DNA from: Fimbriimonadales bacterium | GTDB lineage: Bacteria > Armatimonadota > Fimbriimonadia > Fimbriimonadales > GBS-DC | Assembly: GCA_026416655.1 (NCBI GenBank) | Contig: JAOAES010000090.1 | Location: forward strand, 1-23,560 | DNA length: 23,560 nucleotides | Reading direction: 5' to 3' | Shown here: positions 1 to 7,913 of the stretch, one piece after another | Position numbering within the stretch: the first letter of the stretch is position 1 | Layout of the letters: each line of letters starts with the position of its first letter | Translations under genes and position numbers: made by a program | The notes under the pieces: generated by a model | Told to the model about the DNA's origin: nothing | Databases searched by the model: none | Seen by the model: only the letters and a program-made list of their open reading frames with translations

Positions 1-1938
1 ACGCTGACGGGCGGGATGCAGAACTTAGGCACGCTGGGGGGACGATGGAGCGCGGCGGCGGTGGTCTCCTCCGACGGCTCGGTCGTGGCGGGGTCTGCCG
101 AGACAGAAGACGGAAAAATCTTCGCCTTCCGCTGGACGCCCACAACAGGCATGCGTTCACTCGGCTCGCTGGGGGGCACTTGGAGCGAGGTGCATGCCGT
201 CTCCGATGATGGATCGGTTGTGGTCGGTATCTCGGAAGACGCGAACGGCGATCTCCGCGCGTTCCGCTGGACACAGGCGACGGGAATGCAGAATTTGGGT
301 GTGCCCGCAGGCGGGATATGGAGCGAGGCAAAATATGTCTCGGCGGACGGTAGCGTCGTCGCAGGGGATTATGAAAGTTCAGCAGGAGGTCTGCGCGCGT
401 TCCGCTGGACGCAGGAAACGGGGATGGAAGACCTCGGCACGCTCGGCGGCAACTGGAGCCGCGTCACTGGCATTTCAGCGGACGGCTCGGTTATTGTCGG
501 CGTCTCGGAGAACGAGAACGGGCACCTACGCGCGTTTCGCTGGACGCAGGCAAGGAGGAGGATAGAAGACCTCGGCGCGCTCGGCGGCGACTGGAGCCAA
601 GCGACAGGAATCTCGCCCGATGGCAGCGTTATCTACGGCAACGCCGAAGACACCAGCGGTAAACTAATCGCAGTCCGTTGGATGAACGGGGGCGTCCAAA
701 GCCTCGGCACGCTCGGCGGTCAGTGGAGCCTGATTAACCGCAGCACGCAGGATGGCATGATGCTTGTGGGGTACGCGGAAGACCCTCAGGCGAATCTGCA
801 CGCTGTGCTATGGACAGAGCGCAATGGGCTGGTGAACTTGAATCAACGCTACAGTGGATTATTGTCGCCCGGTTCCTACCTGGAGAACGCTCAGTTTGTC
901 TCGCATACGCGCCGATTCATCGTGGGGCGGGGCTACAACGCCGCGCGTGGACGCTTTGAGGCGTTCGTGCTGGATATGCGCGCGGAATGGATTGGACGGC
1001 TAATCTGGCTGGGCACGCTGGGCGGTCCGAGCAGCGTGGCAATGAGCGTCTCGGACAACGGCGTGGTGGTCGGTTCCAGCATGGACGCGGCGCGTCGGTG
1101 GCGGGCGTTCCGCTGGACGCAGGCTGGCGGCATGCAGGCGCTCGGCGTGCTGGGCACGCTGGCGGGCAGTTATGCGACGGGCGTCTCTGCCGACGGCGCG
1201 CTCATCACGGGCTACAGCGTCGACAGCGCAGGGCGTACCTATGGATTCGGCTGGACGCAGACGCAGGGAATGCAGCCCCTCTCCTCTCTGTCAGGCGGGA
1301 CCGCTACGCACGGCGCGGCGGTTTCAGGCAACGGCGCGTTCCTGATAGGCTCCAGCCGTGATGGGCGTGGGCGCTGGCAAGCCGTACGATGGAACGCGCT
1401 GGGAATCGCGCAGCCGCTGGGCACGCTCGGCGGCTCGACCTGCTACGCCACGAGTGTCTCTTCCAACGGCTCTGTTGTCGTGGGCTACGGCGCGAACGCT
1501 TCGGGCGCATGGCGCGCCTTCCGCTGGACGCCCGAATCGGGCATGCGAGACATCGGCACACTGGGCGGTCAGGAGAGCATCGCCTACGGTGTCTCAGCGG
1601 ATGGGCAAACGATTGTAGGGATCAGCCGCGACGGTTCGGGACGCTGGCGCGGCTTCCGATGGCAGAACGGCGCGATGCAGTCGCTCGGCGTGATTACAGC
1701 GCGTTCCGTCTCAGCAGACGGTTCCATCGTCGTCGGCTCCGCAAATGGTGTGGCGATGCTCTGGGATACGCAGAGCGGATTGCGTCCCCTGCAGCTGGAA
1801 TACGCCCCGCTGCTCAGCGCAGGCAGCACCCTAATCGAAGCCTACGCGATTTCGCCGAATAAACGCTACGTCGTCGGCTTTGGCTATAATGCGCTGACGA
1901 GGCGACGCGAAGCATTCCTGTTAGACCGGGATCCGTAG
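1..1938 (+). CDS. HAF-repeat extracellular protein, two tandem repeat domains (5' end outside window)
   Basis: The frame is open from base 1 (residues TLTGG precede the first Met codon at 16), so the real start and any signal peptide lie upstream. The visible 645 residues are repeats of about 45 aa of the form 'GMQxLGTLGG-x-WS...VSxDGSVVVG...AFRWT', the signature of the 'probable extracellular repeat, HAF' family. About six units are followed by a cap ('LLSPGSYLENA...GYNA...EAFVLD', near 840-990); then a second series of about six units ends in a matching cap ('LLSAGSTLIEA...GYNA...EAFLLD', near 1790-1930). The protein is thus an internal duplication of a whole domain. The family is usually exported and its function is unknown; a beta-propeller-like fold is inferred from repeat length and pattern. 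No C-terminal FlgD-like cassette is present, unlike its neighbours. It converges on pdaD with a 34-nt gap. Confidence 0.88.
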   Translation, partial: TLTGGMQNLGTLGGRWSAAAVVSSDGSVVAGSAETEDGKIFAFRWTPTTGMRSLGSLGGTWSEVHAVSDDGSVVVGISEDANGDLRAFRWTQATGMQNLGVPAGGIWSEAKYVSADGSVVAGDYESSAGGLRAFRWTQETGMEDLGTLGGNWSRVTGISADGSVIVGVSENENGHLRAFRWTQARRRIEDLGALGGDWSQATGISPDGSVIYGNAEDTSGKLIAVRWMNGGVQSLGTLGGQWSLINRSTQDGMMLVGYAEDPQANLHAVLWTERNGLVNLNQRYSGLLSPGSYLENAQFVSHTRRFIVGRGYNAARGRFEAFVLDMRAEWIGRLIWLGTLGGPSSVAMSVSDNGVVVGSSMDAARRWRAFRWTQAGGMQALGVLGTLAGSYATGVSADGALITGYSVDSAGRTYGFGWTQTQGMQPLSSLSGGTATHGAAVSGNGAFLIGSSRDGRGRWQAVRWNALGIAQPLGTLGGSTCYATSVSSNGSVVVGYGANASGAWRAFRWTPESGMRDIGTLGGQESIAYGVSADGQTIVGISRDGSGRWRGFRWQNGAMQSLGVITARSVSADGSIVVGSANGVAMLWDTQSGLRPLQLEYAPLLSAGSTLIEAYAISPNKRYVVGFGYNALTRRREAFLLDRDP

Positions 1939-1946
1939 CGAACCGT

Positions 1947-1962
1947 CTCTGGCGGCGCCGAG
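1947..1962. terminator. small GC-rich hairpin between convergent genes (possible bidirectional terminator)
   Basis: Between the stop codons of the HAF gene (1938) and pdaD (1973) lies a short imperfect inverted repeat, CTC-T-GGC / GCC-GAG with a 3-nt GGC loop and one bulged base. It is placed where a terminator for both genes would sit, but no T-tract follows on either strand, so intrinsic termination is doubtful. Confidence 0.2.
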
Positions 1963-1972
1963 GCAACGTGGG

Positions 1973-2467
1973 CTACCACAACGCCACGCCTGCAAAGACG
2001 GTGGTATACAAATCCACTTCCGCTTCGGCGGCGACGACTTCCAGTCGCGCGATGGAGAGGTTGCGGTCTTCCATCGCCTCTTCCGCCATCGCTGTGACCA
2101 GCTCGCGGGCTTCCCGCTCGGTCATGAAGCCCCCCGTCTCCATAATGACGCCCACGGCGCCAGGCTCGGTAGGAAACGCCATCGAGACCGCCGCGGCGAT
2201 GGTGCGCCCATCTTCGTCGGAGCTGAACACGCCGTAGGCGATTGGCAGAAGGCTTCCCTTAGGAACCTCCACGATGGGGCGCAGTTGCACGCCCGCCGGC
2301 AAAATGCTGGAGACGCGCAGCAGGTTGTAATCGGCGAACCCGGCCTGCCTTAAAGCCCGATCGAACGACACCAGTTCGAATGCAGAGACACCAACCCCTG
2401 CGCCCGCCGTGCAAAAACGCGCAAGTTGCGTCAGCGCGGCGGCACTGAACTGTCTGACCTCTTGCAT
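1973..2467 (-). CDS. pdaD: pyruvoyl-dependent arginine decarboxylase
   Basis: 164 aa. The PvlArgDC family decarboxylates arginine to agmatine, the first step of the agmatine route to polyamines, in the cytoplasm. The proenzyme cuts itself at a Ser-Ser bond to give beta and alpha chains, the alpha chain starting with a pyruvoyl group. The family motif is seen at residues 48-59 (NLLRVSSILPAG), giving Ser53-Ser54 as the predicted cleavage site, and Glu110 in 'GVIMETGG' matches the position of the family's catalytic Glu. Length is normal for the family. The start at 2467 is chosen because GGAGG (2477-2481) lies 9 nt upstream of it; the earlier ATG at 2476 abuts that GGAGG directly. A TATGAT at 2492-2497 might be a -10 box, but no convincing -35 accompanies it. 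The gene follows the barrel gene by 34 nt, so it may instead be read from the upstream surface-protein block. Confidence 0.9.
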   Translation of the reverse strand: MQEVRQFSAAALTQLARFCTAGAGVGVSAFELVSFDRALRQAGFADYNLLRVSSILPAGVQLRPIVEVPKGSLLPIAYGVFSSDEDGRTIAAAVSMAFPTEPGAVGVIMETGGFMTEREARELVTAMAEEAMEDRNLSIARLEVVAAEAEVDLYTTVFAGVALW

Positions 2468-2501
2468 AGTATGCATCCTCCGTCAAGCGAAATCATAGTG
2501 G

Positions 2502-4445
2502 TTAGTAAAACGCTGTGAGCAAGTCAACGCTCCATCGCCGAGTGAAGGACGACCATGTCAACGCCACCTCGCGGTAGCCGATGCGGTAAGCAATTGTCAG
2601 CGTCTGATCGCGAAAGTCGTACTGATTATACGACTGCAGAGTATACCCAACGCCCATGCGCCACAGGGGGCTGATTCGCCACGAAAAATCCCCGACATAA
2701 CTTACAGAATTGGCATCGAGAGCGCGGCTCAGGTAGCCCGTGAGGTAGAAGCGGTCGCCGATGCTCCAGTTGAGGCTGCCGGAGAGGCGATGCCTGCCCA
2801 AAAGGTTCGCGGCGAGCGCGTCTTGAGTGTAGTCGTAGTTCAGGCTAAGCGCACCGCTGTTGCCCAGCGCTTGTGTAATCCCCAGCGTGCCCGTGACGCT
2901 CCAGCCCGCGTTGGGGAGGTTGCCCACGAATCGCCCCACCGTCAGCCCGCCCGTGAGCGTCGCCGAGGAGCCGAGCGACTGGGGAATCAGGTTCCAGCGT
3001 ACGCGAACGCCGACCCCTTCTCGGTTCTGTACCCCGAGCGCGCTCTGGCTTCGATGCGAGGTCAGGCTGAGCGAGAAACTCTGGCGCAGGGGCATGTTTG
3101 CGATGCGCTGCGCTGCGGTCTCGATAAACAGGTCGGAACGCAGGCTGTGGGCACGGACGCCGCGCCAATGAGTGCTGCCCGCGACAGTCAGCCCGGTCGA
3201 GTAGCCGCGCGCCTGGTGCGCCAGCTGCGCGGAGCCATAGATCCCCTGGTGGGCAGGCGAGTCGAGCCAGAGGGAGAAGCGCGTGTATGGAGAAAGGGGC
3301 TGCTGATGCCGCCAGTTCACGCCCCAGTCGTCGCGTGCCAGCCCCGTGATGCTGAACATCCCAGTTCCCAGCCCTGCTCGATATTCATGCTCCAGATCCA
3401 GAAACATCCCGCGCGCCGCCCCCATCGTACGCCCCCCGACCTGCGCGGTGCGCAGACGCAACGCCCCAATTTGTGTAGGAGTCAGCGCGTAGTAATAGGG
3501 CACATCCAAATAGACCTGCCCACTCTGGACGCCGATGAGCGTGTCGCTGCCGATCCCGCCGCTCCAAAGGTTCTGAGAATAGAGCGGCAGGCTTAGCGAT
3601 TTGACCTCGCCCACGTAGAACTCTGCCCGATGGAACTGGACACGCTCGCCCGGGTAGAACCAGATTTGCGACGCCTTAATGACCAGCTCCGACTCGGAAA
3701 TGTCGGCAAACTGGAACAGTTCGGGCGGCGCGACGGCGTCGAACGGTTCGGGGGCGCCGTTGCGCACACGCACTACTTCCCAGCGGTTCTCACGCTGCTG
3801 CACCCCATACCCCTGCGAGGAGCGCAGGTCGTAGCTCAGTTCTGCGAACTCGTGCTGCTCGGAGCCGTAGCGCAAGCGCGCATTGCGCGCCTTCACGCGC
3901 AGGCTGTCCACCTCCAGCTGCAGGTCATCCGCCTCGATGAGCGTGAAACTGAACCGCACGCTGGCGGTGCGCTCTTTGCCCGAAGCGGCGATGACGCGCT
4001 GCTCGTTGGCGTAGGCGAGGTACTCGGAACCCAAAACCTGTACATAGTCGGTTGCGCTGCGCAGTTCCTCTTGTGTCGCCACAAAAAGCACCTGTACCTC
4101 GCCCACGACACCGAGTCCGAGAGCCGTTGCGGTGATGGTCGCCGTGCCGGGCAGCTGGCTGGCGACGAGCGTGGCGCGCGCGACGCCGCCTTCGGTCGCG
4201 ACAATCGACTCGCGGAACGCGCCGAGCGTGGTGTTGAAGGCAATCTGCGTACCGTCGGGGGCGGGTTTGCCCTGTGCAGTGCGCACTTCGGCGGTAATCA
4301 GCACTTGCGATGCGCCGTCGGCGACAGACGCGGTTGGGTATGCCGTGAGGCGAATCGCGCCGTTCGCCCAGCAAGCACAAAGGCAGAGGAGCCATAGCCC
4401 CCCTGCCCCACTCCAATACCTGCTCGCTGTCCTGCGTGCGCGCAT
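2502..4445 (-). CDS. Big_1 Ig-like domain fused to an LptD-like outer-membrane beta-barrel
   Basis: 647 aa. A signal peptide covers about residues 1-29 (Arg-rich start, then a hydrophobic Leu/Cys core). Residues about 31-125 look like an invasin/intimin-type Big_1 domain ('VADGASQVLITAEV', 'GTQIAFNTTLGAF', 'GVARATLVAS', 'GTATITATA'). Residues about 130-300 hold beta-rich sequence including 'RVKARNARLRYG' and 'FYPGERVQFHRAEFYVG' followed by 'SLSLPLY', reminiscent of the OstA/LptD region just before its barrel. The rest (about 300-647) alternates polar and hydrophobic residues with many aromatic girdle residues and ends in Phe-Tyr, the usual terminal aromatic signal of BamA-assembled barrels. 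Location: outer membrane (inferred). The start lies only 4 nt after the stop of the CsgG-like gene, indicating an operon; the Shine-Dalgarno is poor, consistent with coupling. It could be an LptD relative or a surface adhesin anchored by a barrel; I cannot decide between them. Confidence 0.72.
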   Translation of the reverse strand: MRARRTASRYWSGAGGLWLLCLCACWANGAIRLTAYPTASVADGASQVLITAEVRTAQGKPAPDGTQIAFNTTLGAFRESIVATEGGVARATLVASQLPGTATITATALGLGVVGEVQVLFVATQEELRSATDYVQVLGSEYLAYANEQRVIAASGKERTASVRFSFTLIEADDLQLEVDSLRVKARNARLRYGSEQHEFAELSYDLRSSQGYGVQQRENRWEVVRVRNGAPEPFDAVAPPELFQFADISESELVIKASQIWFYPGERVQFHRAEFYVGEVKSLSLPLYSQNLWSGGIGSDTLIGVQSGQVYLDVPYYYALTPTQIGALRLRTAQVGGRTMGAARGMFLDLEHEYRAGLGTGMFSITGLARDDWGVNWRHQQPLSPYTRFSLWLDSPAHQGIYGSAQLAHQARGYSTGLTVAGSTHWRGVRAHSLRSDLFIETAAQRIANMPLRQSFSLSLTSHRSQSALGVQNREGVGVRVRWNLIPQSLGSSATLTGGLTVGRFVGNLPNAGWSVTGTLGITQALGNSGALSLNYDYTQDALAANLLGRHRLSGSLNWSIGDRFYLTGYLSRALDANSVSYVGDFSWRISPLWRMGVGYTLQSYNQYDFRDQTLTIAYRIGYREVALTWSSFTRRWSVDLLTAFY

Positions 4446-4449
4446 TCCG

Positions 4450-5145
4450 TTAGAACTGGGAGCTGCCTAACACCGCCCCCAGAATGAGCACAAAGAGCGA
4501 GACCGTCGCGCGCTCGCGCTTTCGGTCGGGTTGCTTTTTCTCCTTGACGGTAGTTGGTTGCTCTGTGGGCGGCGCGAGCCGAGCGCGAATCGCCGCGCCA
4601 ATCTTCTCCGCTGCTTGGGAAACCGCAGCAATCCGCGCGATATTCGCGTCGGATTGGTCGGAGCCTAACCGTCCTCGCCCCGTCTCTGCAACAGAGACAA
4701 TTACCTCACCAGACTGGACATCGATCAGGTCGCCGCTGATGGTTACGACGGCTTCGCGCGTGTTCGGGTCGTAGCTGGATTCCTCGATGCGCCCTGCGAA
4801 GGCGAGGTCGACGCCCAGGAGTGCGCCAACGCGCGCGGCACGCCAAGTGCCGTCCGCTTCGCGCTCGTTGAATGGCGGGGTCAGACGGTCGCGACGGATA
4901 CGGTTCTCATCGATGGCGCGGCGAACGGAAGGGTTCGTCTCGCGGAAGCGCAGCACATAGAGGTTGGGGATATCCTTCAGCTGCGCATAGAGCGCGTTCA
5001 GCGCCTCTCCCTCGACGTTGAACTCCTCCGTAGGTTGCACGGCAGCCCCCTGTCCGAAGGGGAACAGCACCAGTTCGCGCGCCTCATCGGCTGCGAAGCC
5101 CGTCGCCGCCAGCAAAGCGATTATCAGAACGCCGATACTTTTCAC
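4450..5145 (-). CDS. small CsgG/TolB-like envelope protein with C-terminal hydrophobic segment
   Basis: 231 aa from GTG at 5145. That start is preferred over a TTG at 5160 because GGAGGAGG (5151-5158) lies 5 nt ahead of it and it leads straight into a signal peptide (MKSIGVLIIALLAATGFA). The mature part resembles CsgG-type domains: 'ELVLFPFGQG', then 'AARVGALLGVDLAFAGRIEE', 'AVVTISGDLIDVQSGEVI' and 'AEKIGAAIRARL', matching the known order of strand, helix, 'G-x-I' strand and 'D-x-x-SGE-V' hairpin. A basic linker of about 15 residues (KEKKQPDRKRER) precedes a terminal hydrophobic stretch (about 210-226) and the end SSQF. CsgG itself is the outer-membrane curli export pore, but this protein is shorter and shows no lipobox, so pore formation is not implied. 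It lies 4 nt upstream of the barrel gene, and its larger paralogue lies at 10912-12693. Confidence 0.7.
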   Translation of the reverse strand: MKSIGVLIIALLAATGFAADEARELVLFPFGQGAAVQPTEEFNVEGEALNALYAQLKDIPNLYVLRFRETNPSVRRAIDENRIRRDRLTPPFNEREADGTWRAARVGALLGVDLAFAGRIEESSYDPNTREAVVTISGDLIDVQSGEVIVSVAETGRGRLGSDQSDANIARIAAVSQAAEKIGAAIRARLAPPTEQPTTVKEKKQPDRKRERATVSLFVLILGAVLGSSQF

Positions 5146-5162
5146 CTTTACCTCCTCCAAAA

Positions 5163-5188
5163 GGGCTGGAGCCTGCAGGCTCCAGCCC
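5163..5188 (-). terminator. perfect 26-bp palindrome followed by T4, directly ahead of a ribosome-binding site
   Basis: A perfect inverted repeat (half-site GGGCTGGAGCCTG, 12-bp stem if the central two bases form a minimal turn) sits 11 nt after the stop of the 897-aa gene. On the minus strand it is followed by TTTT and then at once by the GGAGGAGG of the next gene. This is what an intrinsic terminator or partial terminator looks like, though the T-tract is short. Because it abuts the ribosome-binding site it could also set the expression ratio of the genes on either side. Confidence 0.6.
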
Positions 5189-5199
5189 GTGATACGATG

Positions 5200-7893
5200 T
5201 TAGCGTGTCAGCACGAGGGGTCGCGCTACGCGCGCCACCTGACCATCGTCTGTGCGCGCCTCCACCTGCACCTGATAGGTTCCGGGCGGCACGGCGCGTC
5301 CCTGATCGTCGCGCAGGTTCCACGCGACGGTGTTCACGCCGCGCGTCGCCGCGCGACTGCGGTGCAGGTTCGCGATGGGTTTGCCGTCGGAACCGAGTAT
5401 CTGGATGCTGGTCTGCGCGTTATCCGCCAGCACATAGGAGATGGAGACGCTGTTTGCGCCGCGCCCCGCACTGCTAACGCTTACGCTGGTAATCAGCGCG
5501 CCGGTGCGGCTGGAGCGTTCCACAGTAACTTGCAAGCGCGTGCGCCCCGTCGAGACGAACCGGTATTCCGGTGTTGTGCGCAGGTCAACCGTGCGTCCTG
5601 TGTTCAGATCGGTCAGGCGCAGGCGGTAGCCTTGCGGCACTGTGTTCAGGTTCGGGAAGGTCAGCGTGACCTCCTCGCCCGGCGATGCTTCGACCTGCAG
5701 TTCGAACTGCTGTCGGTTCGCCAGCGTGCGGATTTCCTGCATCAGGCGTGTTCCAGTGCCTGATTTGAGGATGCTCAGGTTCACGGCGCGTTCTGGCAGC
5801 GGCGTGGGCGGCTCTTCGATGTCCCCCGCACTGCGCCCGCTGCTGACACCGATGAAGTTCTGCGTGTCCACGCCGCGGCTGGTGCGCGCGACGATTTGCA
5901 GTCGCCAGTCGTTCGGGCGGTTCGTTGGCTCGCTCGCGGAACGGGTAATCACGCCGCCAAATCCCGTGCCCGGCAGAAAGACGGGCGGATAGACGAACTC
6001 CACATCCTCGCTGACCTTAATCCAGTAGCCCCGATGGGGTAGCAACGGAGTGTTCGGGTCGGAAGTGAACTTGTACTCGTTCGTAAACTCGTCCCAGTAG
6101 TACAGCACGCCGCGAACCACGCCGCGTTGCGCCGCATCGAAGAAGGTCAAGCTATTGGACGGGTCGCTGGAACCGACCACCACCACTTGCCCCAGCACCA
6201 GCGGATAGGGGTAGGGATTACCAATCTGGTTCCAGCCCTTCTTAAGGGGCACGGGGAGACTGTTGTCAAACACGCCCGACGGGAACTGGAGCGCGTTGGT
6301 GTCATACTGTGCCGTAATCGCGCTGCCGGGCAGGTAGAGCCAGAACCCTTGACCGGGCTGGATGGTGTCGATGGTTTCGTACAGCTCCCGTTCGGGGTTC
6401 CAGCGCTTTGCTTGATAGGCGACCGGAAGATTGAGCACCTCCTCCAGTGTGCCCGTCATCGTAAAGGGCACAGAGACAATCTGGAAGCCCGACTCGAGTT
6501 TGCGGTTCGCCGTCGCTGAGACGAGAATGGTGCGCGATACCGATTTGGTAGGCGCAGGCGGCGCTTGCACCGAGACGCGGAGCGTCACAAACCCCACGGT
6601 GGTCGGATCGGCAATCACATTCCAGCTGACAGAGGCTGTTTGCCCCGGAGCGAGGCGTGCAATTGTACGGGTACGACTTTCACCCGGCGCGAGCGACACA
6701 CCCGACGGGAGCGAAAGATCGACCACGACGTTCGTCAGGTCAATCTCACGCCCCACAACAAAGTACTGGTTGGTGACGTTGGCGTACACCTGGAACTGCC
6801 CGTTTTGCGCCAGCTGCGTTAGGTCGCTCTGGTTCGGCTCGATCACGGGCAACGCTTCCAATCCCAGCGCAATCGGCGGCTGCGCATCCATGTCAACTGG
6901 GGTTAGAGAGACATAGAACACATATTCGCGCTCCTGTCCCGGCGCGAAGTTGCGCGCGTTGACGAACATGTTAATCGCCACATCGTTGATAAACGAGTCA
7001 GGAAACAGCGTCGGCTCCCAGATAGAGGTTCCCTGAACATAGAACCATTTGCCGATAACGAGGCGGTCGATGGGCGTTTGGTCATCGAAGCCCCTAACCG
7101 GGCGCAGCAGATAGCGCGACGAGCCTGCCAGATTGCCGCGTCCCAAGTAGAATTCGATGGCGTTGGGGATCTGTACCCCGCGCAGATCGGTGTCGATTCG
7201 GATGGGTCGCTGCCCCTGTACATAGACGTAGGGAGGGCGCGACGCCCCATTCTGCACGATGCCCGCCTCGACGCCTGTCTCGACATCGGAGGCAAAGCGC
7301 AACGCCAGCGAGGCGGGCGTGGTGCCGCTGTTACGCACGCGCAGGCTGATACGCGCCACCGTCTGGATGAGGTCGATGCGCAAGTCCGTATCCCAGCCTT
7401 CCACGTTCCAGATCCGGCGGACATAGTAGCCGCTGGCGCCGCGCCACGCCTGCGAGAAGGTGACCGAGGGACCGCCTTCCCGTCCCCAGACGAAGGTATT
7501 GGTCTGCCCTTCGCGTGTGGCTTGTAGCGTAATGTAGATGCCTCCGGGGTAGACCCCCCAGGGGTAGCCGGAGGTCATCGCGATGCCAGTGTCGCTAAGC
7601 AGGCTGCTCCCGCTTGCCGTGCCCAGCTGGATGCTCCCTTCAGCAGGGCGCGTGGTGCAGGTCGCGTTTTCCAGTGGGAAGCACCCTGTGAGCCAAGTGA
7701 CGGTACCGCCTAAGCCCAGCGTTGCGCCCAGCACGCCATTGTTGATATTGATGGCTGCGTAATCGTCGCTAACGGGGTTGTCATTATCGGGACACCCACA
7801 CGGCTCCGCCGGTCCCGGCTGATAAGACCCCTGCGCGACGAGGGACGCCGCCAGCAGACTACTACTCACTATTGTCAAAACCCATCGTTTCAT
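5200..7893 (-). CDS. secreted beta-rich protein with shared C-terminal cassette and FlgD-like Ig domain
   Basis: 897 aa. ATG at 7893 has GGAGG (7903-7907) 9 nt upstream; the signal peptide is MKRWVLTIVSSSLLAASLVAQG. A short Cys-containing segment follows ('EPCGCPDND', then 'CFPLENATC'). Residues about 50-350 are beta-rich with no catalytic motif I recognise; about 355-455 look like a CARDB/NEW3-type additive domain ('LPSGVSLAPGESRTRTIARL'). From about residue 458 the protein carries the cassette shared with the two other large secreted proteins here: the 'KKGWNQIGNPYPYPL' module, the 'WRLQIVARTSRG' module, a 'TGRTVDLRTTPEYRF' stretch and a FlgD-like Ig domain ('VPPGTYQVQVEARTDDGQVA'), ending PLVLTR at the stop. 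Predicted to be surface-exposed or secreted. It is 20 nt after the protease gene, so the two are co-transcribed; the 26-bp palindrome follows it. The N-terminal function is unknown. Confidence 0.75.
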   Translation of the reverse strand: MKRWVLTIVSSSLLAASLVAQGSYQPGPAEPCGCPDNDNPVSDDYAAININNGVLGATLGLGGTVTWLTGCFPLENATCTTRPAEGSIQLGTASGSSLLSDTGIAMTSGYPWGVYPGGIYITLQATREGQTNTFVWGREGGPSVTFSQAWRGASGYYVRRIWNVEGWDTDLRIDLIQTVARISLRVRNSGTTPASLALRFASDVETGVEAGIVQNGASRPPYVYVQGQRPIRIDTDLRGVQIPNAIEFYLGRGNLAGSSRYLLRPVRGFDDQTPIDRLVIGKWFYVQGTSIWEPTLFPDSFINDVAINMFVNARNFAPGQEREYVFYVSLTPVDMDAQPPIALGLEALPVIEPNQSDLTQLAQNGQFQVYANVTNQYFVVGREIDLTNVVVDLSLPSGVSLAPGESRTRTIARLAPGQTASVSWNVIADPTTVGFVTLRVSVQAPPAPTKSVSRTILVSATANRKLESGFQIVSVPFTMTGTLEEVLNLPVAYQAKRWNPERELYETIDTIQPGQGFWLYLPGSAITAQYDTNALQFPSGVFDNSLPVPLKKGWNQIGNPYPYPLVLGQVVVVGSSDPSNSLTFFDAAQRGVVRGVLYYWDEFTNEYKFTSDPNTPLLPHRGYWIKVSEDVEFVYPPVFLPGTGFGGVITRSASEPTNRPNDWRLQIVARTSRGVDTQNFIGVSSGRSAGDIEEPPTPLPERAVNLSILKSGTGTRLMQEIRTLANRQQFELQVEASPGEEVTLTFPNLNTVPQGYRLRLTDLNTGRTVDLRTTPEYRFVSTGRTRLQVTVERSSRTGALITSVSVSSAGRGANSVSISYVLADNAQTSIQILGSDGKPIANLHRSRAATRGVNTVAWNLRDDQGRAVPPGTYQVQVEARTDDGQVARVARPLVLTR

Positions 7894-7913
7894 AATTCGT
7901 TGCCTCCTTCCCG

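Noticed and set aside
2492..2527. Promoter for pdaD (TTGACT at 2522-2527 with TATGAT at 2492-2497)
   Set aside because: The spacing between the hexamers is 24 nt, too long for a standard sigma-70-type promoter; kept only as a remark in the pdaD entry.
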